Under the pieces are notes generated by a model. The model was given only the letters and a program-made list of their open reading frames with translations, made no database searches and was not told the origin of the DNA. Positions 20,401 through 35,400 of a stretch of DNA of 64,000 nucleotides are shown piece by piece (position 1 is the stretch's first letter; the number at the start of each line of letters is the position of its first letter). This DNA is from Clusia tigrina (Eukaryota; Arthropoda; Insecta; Diptera; Clusiidae): the NCBI GenBank assembly GCA_920105625.2, contig OV050033.1, positions 88,910,280 to 88,974,279 of the forward strand, written 5' to 3'. The position numbers and the translations under genes are program-made.

Positions 20401-23400
20401 ATTTTGTAACAATAAAGTACTCGAGCCTCTGCTCAATTTAAGCTATCGCTCAAAGCTATGCTACCCATGAGTCCCAAATCAAACACTGATAAAACTTCAA
20501 ATGGCCCTAACTTCTATACGGTACGTCCTACAACTATCAAATTTTGCAACATACAAATGCTTGTAACTTTTCACTGGAGCGTCATAAAACCTTGAAATTT
20601 TGTAACAATAAAGTACTCGAGCCTCTTTTTCAATTTAAGCTATCGCTCAAAGCTATGCTACCATTGAGTCCCAAATCAAACACTGATAAAACTTCAAATG
20701 GCCCTAACTTCTATACGGTGCGTCCTACACCTATCAAAGTTTGCAACATACAAATGCTTGTAACTTTTTACTGGAGCGTCATAAAACCTTGAAATTTTTT
20801 AACATTAAAGTACTCGAGCCTCTTGTCACTTTAAGCTATCGCTCAAAGCTATGCTACCCATGAGTCCCAAATCAAACACTGATAAAACTTCAAATGGCCC
20901 TAACTTCTATACGGTACTTCCCACACCTATCAAAGTTTGCAACATAAAAATGCTTGTAACTTTTTACTGGAGCGTCATAAAACCTTGAAATTTTGGAACA
21001 ATAAAGTACTCGAGCCTCTTGTCAATTTAAGCTATCGCTCAAAGCTATGCTACCATTGAGTCCCAAATCAAATACTGATAAAACTTCAAATGGCCCTAAC
21101 TTCTATACGGTACGTCCTACAACTATCAAAGTTTGCAACATTCAAATGCTTGTAACTTTTTACTGGAGCGTCATAAAACCTTGAAATTTTGTAAAAATAA
21201 AGTACTCGATCCTCTTGTCAATTTAAGTTATCGCTCAAAGGTATACTACCCATGAGTCCCAAATCAAACACTGATAAAACTTCAAATGGCCCTAACTTCT
21301 ATACGGTACGTCCTACAACTATCAAATTTTGCAACATACAAATGCTTGTAACTTTTCACTGGAGCGTCATAAAACCTTGAAATTTTGTAACAATAAAGTA
21401 CTCGAGCCTCTTTTTCAATTTAAGTTATCGCTCAAAGTTATGCTACCCTTGAGTCCCAAATCAAACACTGATAGAACTTCAAATGGACCTAACTCCTATA
21501 CGGTACGTCCTACACCTATCAAAGATTGCAACATAGAAACGCTTGTAACTTTTTACTGGAACTTCATAAAACCTTGAAATTTGGTAACAATAAAGTACTC
21601 GAGCCTCTTGTCAATTTAATCTATCGCTCAAAGCTATGCTACCCTTGAGTCCCAAATCAAACACTTGATAAAACTTCAAATGGCCCTAACTTCTATACGG
21701 TACGCCCTACACCTATCAAAGTTTGCAACATTCAAATGCTTGTAACTTTTTACTGGACATCATAAAACTTTGAAATTTTGTAACAATAAAGTACTCGAGC
21801 CTCTGGTCAATTTAAGCTATCGCTCAAAGCTATGCTACCCATGAGTCCCAAATCAAACACTGATAAAACTTCAAATGGCCCTAACTTCTATACGGTACGT
21901 CCTACAACTATCAAATTTTGCAACATACAAATGCTTGTAACTTTTCACTGGAGCGTCATAAAACCTTGAAATTTTGTAACAATAAAGTACTCGAGCCTCT
22001 TTTTCAATTTAAGTTATCGCTCAATTCTATGCTACCCTTGAGTCCCAAATAAAACACTGATAAAACTTCAAGTGGCCCTAACTCCTATACGGTACGTCCT
22101 ACACTTATCAAAGTTTGCAACATAGAAATACTAGTAACTTTTCACTGGAGCGTCATAAAACCTTGAAATTTTGTAACAATAAAATACTCGAGCCTCTTGT
22201 CAATTTAAGCTATCGCTCAAAGCTATGCTACCATTGAGTCCCAAATCAAACACTGATAAAACTTCAAATGGCCCTAACTTCTATACGGTGCGTCCTACAC
22301 CTATCAAAGTTTGCAACATACAAATGCTTGTAACTTTTTACTGGAGCGTCATAAAACCTTGAAATTTTTTAACATAAAAGTACTCGAGCCTCTTGTCACT
22401 TTAAGCTATCGCTCAAAGCTATGCTACCCATGAGTCCCAAATCAAACACTGATAAAACTTCAAATGGCCCTAACTTCTATACGGTACTTCCCACACCTAT
22501 CAAAGTTTGCAACATAAAAATGCTTGTAACTTTTTACTGGAGCGTCATAAAACCTTGAAATTTTGGAACAATAAAGTACTCGAGCCTCTTGTCAATTTAA
22601 GCTATCGCTCAAAGCTATGCTACCATTGAGTCCCAAATCAAATACTGATAAAACTTCAAATGGCCCTAACTTCTATACGGTACGTCCTACAACTATCAAA
22701 GTTTGCAACATACAAATGCTTGTAACATTTTACTGGAGCGTCATAAAACCTTGAAATTTTGTAACAATAAAGTACTCGAGCCTCCTGTCTTTTTAAGCTA
22801 TCGCTCAAAGCTATGCTACCCATGAGTCCCAAATCAAACACTGATAAAACTTCAAATGGCCCTAACTTCTATACGGTACGTCCTACAACTATCAAATTTT
22901 GCAACATACAAATGCTTGTAACTTTTCACTGGAGCGTCATAAAACCTTGAAATTTTGTAACAATAAAGTACTCGAGCCTCTTTTTCAATTTAAGCTATCG
23001 CTCAAAGCTATGCTACTCTTGAGTCCCAAATCAAACACTGATAAAACTTTAAATGGCCCTAACTTCTATACGGTACGTCCTACACCTATCAAAGTTTGCA
23101 ACATACAAATGCTTGTAACTTTTTACTGGAGCGTCATAAAACCTTGAAATTTTCTAACAATAAAGTACTCGAGCCTCTTGTCAATTTAAGCTATCGCTCA
23201 AAGCTACGCTACCCTTGAGTTCCAAATCAAAAACTGATAAAACTTCAAATGCCCCTAACTTATATACGGTACGCCCTACACCTATCAAAGTTTGCAACAT
23301 TCAAATGCTTGTAACTTTTTACTGGACATCATAAAACTTTGTAATTTTGTAACAATAAAGTACTCGAGCCTCTTGTCAATTTAAGCTATCGCTCAAAGCT

Positions 23401-26400
23401 ATGCTACCCTTCAGTCCCAAATCAAACACTGATAAAACTTCAAATGGCCCTAACTTCTATACGGTACGTCCTACAACTATCAAATTTTGCAACATACAAA
23501 TGCTTGTAATTTTTCACTGGAGCGTCATAAAACCTTGAAATTTTGTAACATTAAAGTACTCGAGCCTCTTTTTCAATTTTAGTTATCGCTCAAAGCTATG
23601 CTACCCTTGAGTCCCAAATCAAACACTGATAAAACTTCAAATGGACCTAACTCCTATACGGTACGTCCTACACCTATCAAAGTTTGCAACATAGAAACGC
23701 TTGTAACTTTTTACTGGAGCGTCATAAAACCTTGAAATTTTGTAACAATAAAGTACTCGAGCCTCTTGTCAATTTAAGCTATCGCTCAAAGCTATGCTAC
23801 CCTTGAGTCCCAAATCAAACACTGATAAAACTTCAAATGGCCCTAACTTCTATACGGTACCTCCTAAACCTATCAAAGTTTGCAACATACAAATGCTTGT
23901 AACTTTTTACTGGAGCGTCATAAAACCTTGAAATTTGGTAACAATAAAGTACTCGAGCCTCTTGTCAATTTAATCTATCGCTCAAAGCTATGCTACCCTT
24001 GAGTCCCAAATCAAACACTTGATACAACTTCAAATGGCCCTAACTTCTATACGGTACGCCCTACACCTATCAAAGTTTGCAACATTCAAATGCTTGTAAC
24101 TTTTTACTGGACATCATAAAACTTTGAAATTTTGTAACAATAAAGTACTCGAGCCTCTTGTCAACTTAAGCTATCGCTCAAAGCTATGCTACCCATGAGT
24201 CCCAAATCAAACACTGATAAAACTTCAAATGGCCCTAACTTCTATACGGTACGTCCTACACCTATCAAATTTTGCAACATACAAATGCTTGTAACTTTTC
24301 ACTGGAGCGTCATAAAACCTTGAAATTTTGTAACAATAAAGTACTCGAGCCTCTTTTTCAATTTAAGTTATCGCTCAAGGCTATGCTACCCTTGAGTCCC
24401 AAATAAAACACTGATAAAACTTCAAATGGACCTAACTTCTATACGGTACGTCTTACACCTATCACAGTTTGCAACATACAAATGCTTGTAACTTTTTACT
24501 GGAGCGTCATAAAACCTTGAAATTTTGTAACAATAAAATACTCGAGCCTCTTGTCAATTTAAGCTATCGCTCAAAGCTATGCTACCATTGAGTCCCAAAT
24601 CAAACACTGATAAAACTTCAAATGGCCCTAACTTCTATACGGTGCGTCCTACACCTATCAAAGTTTGCAACATACAAATGCTTGTAACTTTTTACTGGAG
24701 CGTCATAAAACCTTGAAATTTTTTAACATTAAAGTACTCGAGCCTCTTGTCAATTTAAGCTATCGCTCAAAGCTATGCTACCCATGAGTCCCAAATCAAA
24801 CACTGATAAAACTTCAAATGGCCCTAACTTCTATACGGTACTTCCCACACCTATCAAAGTTTGCAACATAAAAATGCTTGTAACTTTTTACTGGAGCGTC
24901 ATAAAACCTTGAAATTTTGGAACAATAAAGTACTCGAGCCTCTTGTCAATTTAAGCTATCGCTCAAAGCTATGCTACCATTGAGTCCCAAATCAAATACT
25001 GATAAAACTTCAAATGGCCCTAACTTCTATACGGTACGTCCTACAACTATCAAAGTTTGCAACATACAAATGCTTCTAACATTTTACTGGAGCGTCATAA
25101 AACCTTGAAATTTTGTAACAATAAAGTACTCGAGCCTCCTGTCTTTTTAAGCTATCGCTCAAAGCTATGCTACCCATGAGTCCCAAATCAAACACTGATA
25201 AAACTTCAAATGGCCTTAACTTCTATACGGTACCTCCTAAACCTATCAAAGTTTGCAACATACAAATGCTTGTAACTTTTTACTGGAGCGTCATAAAACC
25301 TTGAAATTTGGTAACAATAAAGTACTCGAGCCTCTTGTCAATTTAATCTATCGCTCAAAGCTATGCTACCCTTGAGTCCCAAATCAAACACTTGATAAAA
25401 CTTCAAATGGCCCTAACTTCTATACGGTACGCCCTACACCTATCAAAGTTTGCAACATACAAATGCTTGTAACTTTTTACTGGAGCGTCATAAAACCTTG
25501 AAATTTTTTAACATTAAAGTACTCGAGCCTCTTGTCAATTTAAGCTATCGCTCAAAGCTATGCTACCCATGAGTCCCAAATCAAACACTGATAAAACTTC
25601 AAATGGCCCTAACTTCTATACGGTACTTCCCACACCTATCAAAGTTTGCAACATAAAAATGCTTGTAACTTTTTACTGGAGCGTCATAAAACCTTGAAAT
25701 TTTGGAACAATAAAGTACTCGAGCCTCTTGTCAATTTAAGCTATCGCTCAAAGCTATGCTACCATTGAGTCCCAAATCAAATACTGATAAAACTTCAAAT
25801 GGCCCTAACTTCTATACGGTACGTCCTACAACTATCAAAGTTTGCAACATTCAAATGCTTGTAACTTTTTACTGGAGCGTCATAAAACCTTGAAATTTTG
25901 TAAAAATAAAGTACTCGATCCTCTTGTCAATTTAAGTTATCGCTCAAAGCTATACTACCCATGAGTCCCAAATCAAACACTGATAAAACTTCAAATGGCC
26001 CTAACTTCTATACGGTACGTCCTACAACTATCAAATTTTGCAACATACAAATGCTTGTAACTTTTCACTGGAGCGTCATAAAACCTTGAAATTTTGTAAC
26101 AATAAAGTACTCGAGCCTCTTTTTCAATTTAAGTTATCGCACAAAGTTATGCTACCCTTGAGTCCCAAATCAAACACTGATAGAACTTCAAATGGACCTA
26201 ACTCCTATACGGTACGTCCTACACCTATCAAAGATTGCAACATAGAAACGCTTGTAACTTTTTACTGGAACTTCATAAAACCTTGAAATTTGGTAACAAT
26301 AAAGTACTCGAGCCTCTTGTCAATTTAATCTATCGCTCAAAGCTATGCTACCCTTGAGTCCCAAATCAAACACTTGATAAAACTTCAAATGGCCCTAACT

Positions 26401-29400
26401 TCTATACGGTACGCCCTACACCTATCAAAGTTTGCAACATTCAAATGCTTGTAACTTTTTACTGGACATCATAAAACTTTGAAATTTTGTAACAATAAAG
26501 TACTCGAGCCTCTGGTCAATTTAAGCTATCGCTCAAAGCTATGCTACCCATGAGTCCCAAATAAAACACTGATAAAACTTCAAATGGACCTAACTTCTAT
26601 ACGGTACGTCTTACACCTATCACAGTTTGCAACATACAAATGCTTGTAACTTTTTACTGGAGCGTCATAAAACCTTGAAATTTTGTAACAATAAAATACT
26701 CGAGCCTCTTGTCAATTTAAGCTATCGCTCAAAGCTATGCTACCATTGAGTCCCAAATCAAACACTGATAAAACTTCAAATGGCCCTAACTTCTATACGG
26801 TGCGTCCTACACCTATCAAAGTTTGCAACATACAAATGCTTGTAACTTTTTACTGGAGCGTCATAAAACCTTGAAATTTTTTAACATTAAAGTACTCGAG
26901 CCTCTTGTCAATTTAAGCTATCGCTCAAAGCTATGCTACCCATGAGTCCCAAATCAAACACTGATAAAACTTCAAATGGCCCTAACTTCTATACGGTACT
27001 TCCCACACCTATCAAAGTTTGCAACATAAAAATGCTTGTAACTTTTTACTGGAGCGTCATAAAACCTTGAAATTTTGGAACAATAAAGTACTCGAGCCTC
27101 TTGTCAATTTAAGCTATCGCTCAAAGCTATGCTACCATTGAGTCCCAAATCAAATACTGATAAAACTTCAAATGGCCCTAACTTCTATACGGTACGTCCT
27201 ACAACTATCAAAGTTTGCAACATACAAATGCTTGTAACATTTTACTGGAGCGTCATAAAACCTTGAAATTTTGTAACAATAAAGTACTCGAGCCTCCTGT
27301 CTTTTTAAGCTATCGCTCAAAGCTATGCTACCCATGAGTCCCAAATCAAACACTGATAAAACTTCAAATGGCCTTAACTTCTATACGGTACCTCCTAAAC
27401 CTATCAAAGTTTGCAACATACAAATGCTTGTAACTTTTTACTGGAGCGTCATAAAACCTTGAAATTTGGTAACAATAAAGTACTCGAGCCTCTTGTCAAT
27501 TTAATCTATCGCTCAAAGCTATGCTACCCTTGAGTCCCAAATCAAACACTTGATAAAACTTCAAATGGCCCTAACTTCTATACGGTACGCCCTACACCTA
27601 TCAAAGTTTGCAACATTCAAATGCTTGTAACTTTTTACTGGACATCATAAAACTTTGAAATTTTGTAACAATAAAGTACTCGAGCCTCTTGTCAATTTAA
27701 GCTATCGCTCAAAGCTATGCTACCCATGAGTCCCAAATCAAACACTGATAAAACTTCAAATGGCCCTAACTTCTATACGGTGCGTCCTACAACTATCAAA
27801 TTTTGCAACATACAAATGCTTGTAACTTTTCACTGGAGCGTCATAAAACCTTGAAATTTTGTAACAATAAAGTACTCGAGCCTCTTTTTCAATTTAAGTT
27901 ATCGCTCAAGGCTATGCTACCCTTGAGTCCCAAATAAAACACTGATAAAACTTCAAGTGGCCCTAACTCCTATACGGTACGTCCTACACTTATCAAAGTT
28001 TGCAACATAGAAATACTAGTAACTTTTCACTGGAGCGTCATAAAACCTTGAAATTCAGTAACAATAAAATACTCGAGCCTCTTGTCAATTTAAGCTATCG
28101 CTCAAAGCTATGCTACCATTGAGTCCCAAATCAAACACTGATAAAACTTCAAATGGCCCTAACTTCTATACGGTGCGTCCTACACCTATCAAAGTTTGCA
28201 ACATACAAATGCTTGTAACTTTTTACTGGAGCGTCATAAAACCTTGAAATTTTTTAACATTAAAGTACTCGAGCCTCTTGTCAATTTAAGCTATCGCTCA
28301 AAGCTATGCTACCCATGAGTCCCAAATCAAACACTGATAAAACTTCAAATGGCCCTAACTTCTATACGGTACTTCCCACACCTATCAAAGTTTGCAACAT
28401 AAAAATGCTTGTAACTTTTTACTGGAGCGTCATAAAACCTTGAAATTTTGGAACAATAAAGTACTCGAGCCTCTTGTCAATTTAAGCTATCGCTCAAATC
28501 TATGCTACCATTGAGTCCCAAATCAAATACTGATAAAACTTCAAATGGGCTTAACTTCTATACGGTACGTCCTACAACTATCAAAGTTTGCAACATTCAA
28601 ATGCTTGTAACTTTTTACTGGAGCGTCATAAAACCTTGAAATTTTGTAAAAATAAAGTACTCGATCCTCTTGTCAAATTAAGTTATCGCTCAAAGCTATA
28701 CTACCCATGAGTCCCAAATCAAACACTGATAAAACTTCAAATGGCCCTAACTTCTATACGGTACGTCCTACAACTATCAAATTTTGCAACATACAAATGC
28801 TTGTAACTTTTCACTGGAGCGTCATAAAACCTTGAAATTTTGTAACAATAAAGTACTCGAGCCTCTTTTTCAATTTAAGTTATCGCTCAAAGTTATGCTA
28901 CCCTTGAGTCCCAAATCAAACACTGATAGAACTTCAAATGGACCTAACTCCTATACGGTACGTCCTACACCTATCAAAGATTGCAACATAGAAACGCTTG
29001 TAACTTTTTACTGGAACTTCATAAAACCTTGAAATTTGGTAACAATAAAGTACTCGAGCCTCTTGTCAATTTAATCTATCGCTCAAAGCTATGCTACCCT
29101 TGAGTCCCAAATCAAACACTTGATAAAACTTCAAATGGCCCTAACTTCTATACGGTACGCCCTACACCTATCAAAGTTTGCAACATTCAAATGCTTGTAA
29201 CTTTTTACTGGACATCATAAAACTTTGAAATTTTGTAACAATAAAGTACTCGAGCCTCTGGTCAATTTAAGCTATCGCTCAAAGCTATGCTACCCATGAG
29301 TCCCAAATCAAACACTGATAAAACTTCAAATGGCCCTAACTTCTATACGGTACGTCCTACAACTATCAAATTTTGCAACATACAAATGCTTGTAACTTTT

Positions 29401-32400
29401 CACTGGAGCGTCATAAAACCTTGAAATTTTGTAACAATAAAGTACTCGAGCCTCTTTTTCAATTTAAGTTATCGCTCAAGGCTATGCTACCCTTGAGTCC
29501 CAAATAAAACACTGATAAAACTTCAAGTGGCCCTAACTCCTATACGGTACGTCCTACACTTATCAAAGTTTGCAACATAGAAATACTAGTAACTTTTCAC
29601 TGGAGCGTCATAAAACCTTGAAATTTTGTAACAATAAAATACTCGAGCCTCTTGTCAATTTAATCTATCGCTCAAAGCTATGCTACCATTGAGTCCCAAA
29701 TCAAACACTGATAAAACTTCAAATGGCCCTAACTTCTATACGGTGCGTCCTACACCTATCAAAGTTTGCAACATACAAATGCTTGTAACTTTTTACTGGA
29801 GCGTCATAAAACCTTGAAATTTTTTAACATTAAAGTACTCGAGCCTCTTGTCACTTTAAGCTATCGCTCAAAGCTATGCTACCCATGAGTCCCAAATCAA
29901 ACACTGATAAAACTTCAAATGGCCCTAACTTCTATACGGTACTTCCCACACCTATCAAAGTTTGCAACATAAAAATGCTTGTAACTTTTTACTGGAGCGT
30001 CATAAAACCTTGAAATTTTGGAACAATAAAGTACTCGAGCCTCTTGTCAATTTAAGCTATCGCTCAAAGCTATGCTACCATTGAGTCCCAAATCAAATAC
30101 TGATAAAACTTCAAATGGCCCTAACTTCTATACGGTACGTCCTACAACTATCAAAGTTTGCAACATACAAATGCTTGTAACATTTTACTGGAGCGTCATA
30201 AAACCTTGAAATTTTGTAACAATAAAGTACTCGAGCCTCCTGTCTTTTTAAGCTATCGCTCAAAGCTATGCTACCCATGAGTCCCAAATCAAACACTGAT
30301 AAAACTTCAAATGGCCCTAACTTCTATACGGTACGTCCTACAACTATCAAATTTTGCAACATACAAATGCTTGTAACTTTTCACTGGAGCGTCATAAAAC
30401 CTTGAAATTTTGTAACAATAAAGTACTCGAGCCTCTTTTTCAATTTAAGCTATCGCTCAAAGCTATGCTACTCTTGAGTCCCAAATCAAACACTGATAAA
30501 ACTTTAAATGGCCCTAACTTCTATACGGTACGTCCTACACCTATCAAAGTTTGCAACATAACAAAGGTTGTAACTTTTTACTGGAGCGTCATAAAACCTT
30601 GAAATTTTCTAACAATAAAGTACTCGAGCCTCTTGTCAATTTAAGCTATCGCTCAAAGCTACGCTACCCTTGAGTTCCAAATCAAAAACTGATAAAACTT
30701 CAAATGCCCCTAACTTCTATACGGTACGCCCTACACCTATCAAAGTTTGCAACATTCAAATGCTTGTAACTTTTTACTGGACATCATAAAACTTTGTAAT
30801 TTTGTAACAATAAAGTACTCGAGCCTCTTGTCAATTTAAGCTATCGCTCAAAGCTATGCTACCCTTCAGTCCCAAATCAAACACTGATAAAACTTCAAAT
30901 GGCCCTAACTTCTATACGGTACGTCCTACAACTATCAAATTTTGCAACATACAAATGCTTGTAATTTTTCACTGGAGCGTCATAAAACCTTGAAATTTTG
31001 TAACATTAAAGTACTCGAGCCTCTTTTTCAATTTTAGTTATCGCTCAAAGCTATGCTACCCTTGAGTCCCAAATCAAACACTGATAAAACTTCAAATGGA
31101 CCTAACTCCTATACGGTACGTCCTACACCTATCAAAGTTTGCAACATAGAAACGCTTGTAACTTTTTACTGGAGCGTCATAAAACCTTGAAATTTTGTAA
31201 CAATAAAGTACTCGAGCCTCTTGTCAATTTAAGTTATCGCTCAAAGCTATGCTACCCTTGAGTCCCAAATCAAACACTGATAAAACTTCAAATGGCCCTA
31301 ACTTCTATACGGTACCTCCTAAACCTATCAAAGTTTGCAACATACAAATGCTTGTAACTTTTTACTGGAGCGTCATAAAACCTTGAAATTTGGTAACAAT
31401 AAAGTACTCGAGCCTCTTGTCAATTTAATCTATCGCTCAAAGCTATGCTACCCTTGAGTCCCAAATCAAACACTTGATACAACTTCAAATGGCCCTAACT
31501 TCTATACGGTACGCCCTACACCTATCAAAGTTTGCAACATTCAAATGCTTGTAACTTTTTACTGGACATCATAAAACTTTGAAATTTTGTAACAATAAAG
31601 TACTCGAGCCTCTTGTCAACTTAAGCTATCGCTCAAAGCTATGCTACCCATGAGTCCCAAATCAAACACTGATAAAACTTCAAATGGCCCTAACTTCTAT
31701 ACGGTACGTCCTACACCTATCAAATTTTGCAACATACAAATGCTTGTAACTTTTCACTGGAGCGTCATAAAACCTTGAAATTTTGTAACAATAAAGTACT
31801 CGAGCCTCTTTTTCAATTTAAGTTATCGCTCAAGGCTATGCTACCCTTGAGTCCCAAATAAAACACTGATAAAACTTCAAATGGACCTAACTTCTATACG
31901 GTACGTCTTACACCTATCACAGTTTGCAACATACAAATGCTTGTAACTTTTTACTGGAGCGTCATAAAACCTTGAAATTTTGTAACAATAAAATACTCGA
32001 GACTCTTGTCAATTTAAGCTATCGCTCAAAGCTATGCTACCATTGAGTCCCAAATCAAACACTGATAAAACTTCAAATGGCCCTAACTTCTATACGGTGC
32101 GTCCTACACCTATCAAAGTTTGCAACATACAAATGCTTGTAACTTTTTACTGGAGCGTCATAAAACCTTGAAATTTTTTAACATTAAAGTACTCGAGCCT
32201 CTTGTCAATTTAAGCTATCGCTCAAAGCTATGCTACCCATGAGTCCCAAATCAAACACTGATAAAACTTCAAATGGCCCTAACTTCTATACGGTACTTCC
32301 CACACCTATCAAAGTTTGCAACATAAAAATGCTTGTAACTTTTTACTGGAGCGTCATAAAACCTTGAAATTTTGGAACAATAAAGTACTCGAGCCTCTTG

Positions 32401-35400
32401 TCAATTTAAGCTATCGCTCAAAGCTATGCTACCATTGAGTCCCAAATCAAATACTGATAAAACTTCAAATGGCCCTAACTTCTATACGGTACGTCCTACA
32501 ACTATCAAAGTTTGCAACATACAAATGCTTGTAACATTTTACTGGAGCGTCATAAAACCTTGAAATTTTGTAACAATAAAGTACTCGAGCCTCCTGTCTT
32601 TTTAAGCTATCGCTCGAAGCTATGCTACCCATGAGTCCCAAATCAAACACTGATAAAACTTCAAATGGCCTTAACTTCTATACGGTACCTCCTAAACCTA
32701 TCAAAGTTTGCAACATACAAATGCTTGTAACTTTTTACTGGAGCGTCATAAAACCTTGAAATTTGGTAACAATAAAGTACTCGAGCCTCTTGTCAATTTA
32801 ATCTATCGCTCAAAGCTATGCTACCCTTGAGTCCCAAATCAAACACTTGATAAAACTTCAAATGGCCCTAACTTCTATACGGTACGCCCTACACCTATCA
32901 AAGTTTGCAACATTCAAATGCTTGTAACTTTTTACTGGACATCATAAAACTTTGAAATTTTGTAACAATAAAGTACTCGAGCCTCTTGTCAATTTAAGCT
33001 ATCGCTCAAAGCTATGCTACCCATGAGTCCCAAATCAAACACTGATAAAACTTCAAATGGCCCTAACTTCTATACGGTACGTCCTACAACTATCAAATTT
33101 TGCAACATACAAATGCTTGTAACTTTTCACTGGAGCGTCATAAAACCTTGAAATTTTGTAACAATAAAGTACTCGAGCCTCTTTTTCAATTTAAGTTATC
33201 GCTCAAGGCTATGCTACCCTTGAGTCCCAAATAAAACACTGATAAAACTTCAAGTGGCCCTAACTCCTATACGGTACGTCCTACACTTATCAAAGTTTGC
33301 AACATAGAAATACTAGTAACTTTTCACTGGAGCGTCATAAAACCTTGAAATTCAGTAACAATAAAATACTCGAGCCTCTTGTCAATTTAAGCTATCGCTC
33401 AAAGCTATGCTACCATTGAGTCCCAAATCAAACACTGATAAAACTTCAAATGGCCCTAACTTCTATACGGTGCGTCCTACACCTATCAAAGTTTGCAACA
33501 TACAAATGCTTGTAACTTTTTACTGGAGCGTCATAAAACCTTGAAATTTTTTAACATTAAAGTACTCGAGCCTCTTGTCAATTTAAGCTATCGCTCAAAG
33601 CTATGCTACCCATGAGTCCCAAATCAAACACTGATAAAACTTCAAATGGCCCTAACTTCTATACGGTACTTCCCACACCTATCAAAGTTTGCAACATAAA
33701 AATGCTTGTAACTTTTTACTGGAGCGTCATAAAACCTTGAAATTTTGGAACAATAAAGTACTCGAGCCTCTTGTCAATTTAAGCTATCGCTCAATGCTAT
33801 GCTACCATTGAGTCCCAAATCAAATACTGATAAAACTTCAAATGGCCCTAACTTCTATACGGTACGTCCTACAACTATCAAAGTTTGCAACATACAAATG
33901 CTTGTAACATTTTACTGGAGCGTCATAAAACCTTGAAATTTTGTAACAATAAAGTACTCGAGCCTCCTGTCTTTTTAAGCTATCGCTCAAAGCTATGCTA
34001 CCCATGAGTCCCAAATCAAACACTGATAAAACTTCAAATGGCCCTAACTTCTATACAGTACGTCCTACAACTATCAAATTTTGCAACATACAAATGCTTG
34101 TAACTTTTCACTGGAGCGTCATAAAACCTTGAAATTTTGTAACAATAAAGTACTCGAACCTCTTTTTCAATTTAAGCTATCGCTCAAAGCTATGCTACCC
34201 TTGAGTCCCAAATCAAACACTGATAAAACTTTAAATGGCCCTAACTTCTATACGGTACGTCCTACACCTATCAAAGTTTGCAACATACAAATGCTTGTAA
34301 CTTTTTACTGGAGCGTCATAAAACCTTGAAATTTTCTAACAATAAAGTACTCGAGCCTCTTGTCAATTTAAGCTATCGCTCAAAGCTACGCTACCCTTGA
34401 GTTCCAAATCAAACACTGATAAAACTTCAAATGGCCCTAACTTCTATACGGTACGCCCTACACCTATCAAAGTTTGCAACATTCAAATGCTTGTAACTTT
34501 TTACTGGACATCATAAAACTTTGTAATTATGTAACAATAAAGTACTCGAGCCTCTTGTCAATTTAAGCTATCGCTCAAAGCTATGCTACCCATGAGTCCC
34601 AAATCAAACACTGATAAAACTTCAAATGGCCCTAACTTCTATACGGTACGTCCTACAACTATCAAATTTTGCAACATACAAATGCTTGTAACTTTTCACT
34701 GGAGCGTCATAAAACCTTGAACTTTTGTAACATTAAAGTACTCGAGCCTCTTTTTCAATTTTAGTTATCGCTCAAAGCTATGCTACCCTTGAGTCCCAAA
34801 TCAAACACTGATAAAACTTCAAATGGACCTAACTCCTATACGGTACGTCCTACACCTATCAAAGTGTGCAACATAGAAACGCTTGTAACTTTTTACTGGA
34901 GCGTCATAAAACCTTGAAATTTTGTAACAATAAAGTACTCGAGCCTCTTGTCAATTTAAGCTATCGCTCAAAGCTATGCTACCCTTGAGTTCCAAATCAA
35001 ACACTGATAAAACTTCAAATGGCCCTAATTTCTATACGGTACGTCCTTCTCCTATCACAGTTTGCAACATACAAATGCTTGTAACTTTTTACTGGAGCGT
35101 CATAAAACCTTGAAATTTTGGAACAATAAAGTACTCGAGCCTCTTGTCAATTTAAGCTATCGCTCAAAGCTATGCTACCATTGAGTCCCAAATCAAATAC
35201 TGATAAAACTTCAAATGGCCCTAACTTCTATACGGTACGTCCTACAACTATCAAAGTTTGCAACATACAAATGCTTGTAACATTTTACTGGAGCGTCATA
35301 AAACCTTGAAATTTTGTAACAATAAAGTACTCGAGCCTCCTGTCTTTTTATGCTATCGCTCAAAGCTATGCTACCCATGAGTCCCAAATCAAACACTGAT

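Noticed and set aside
33838..34023. Recurring 61-codon - strand open frames in the satellite
   Set aside because: They begin at GTG, fit inside one monomer and carry no recognisable domain. They mark HOR copies but are not genes.
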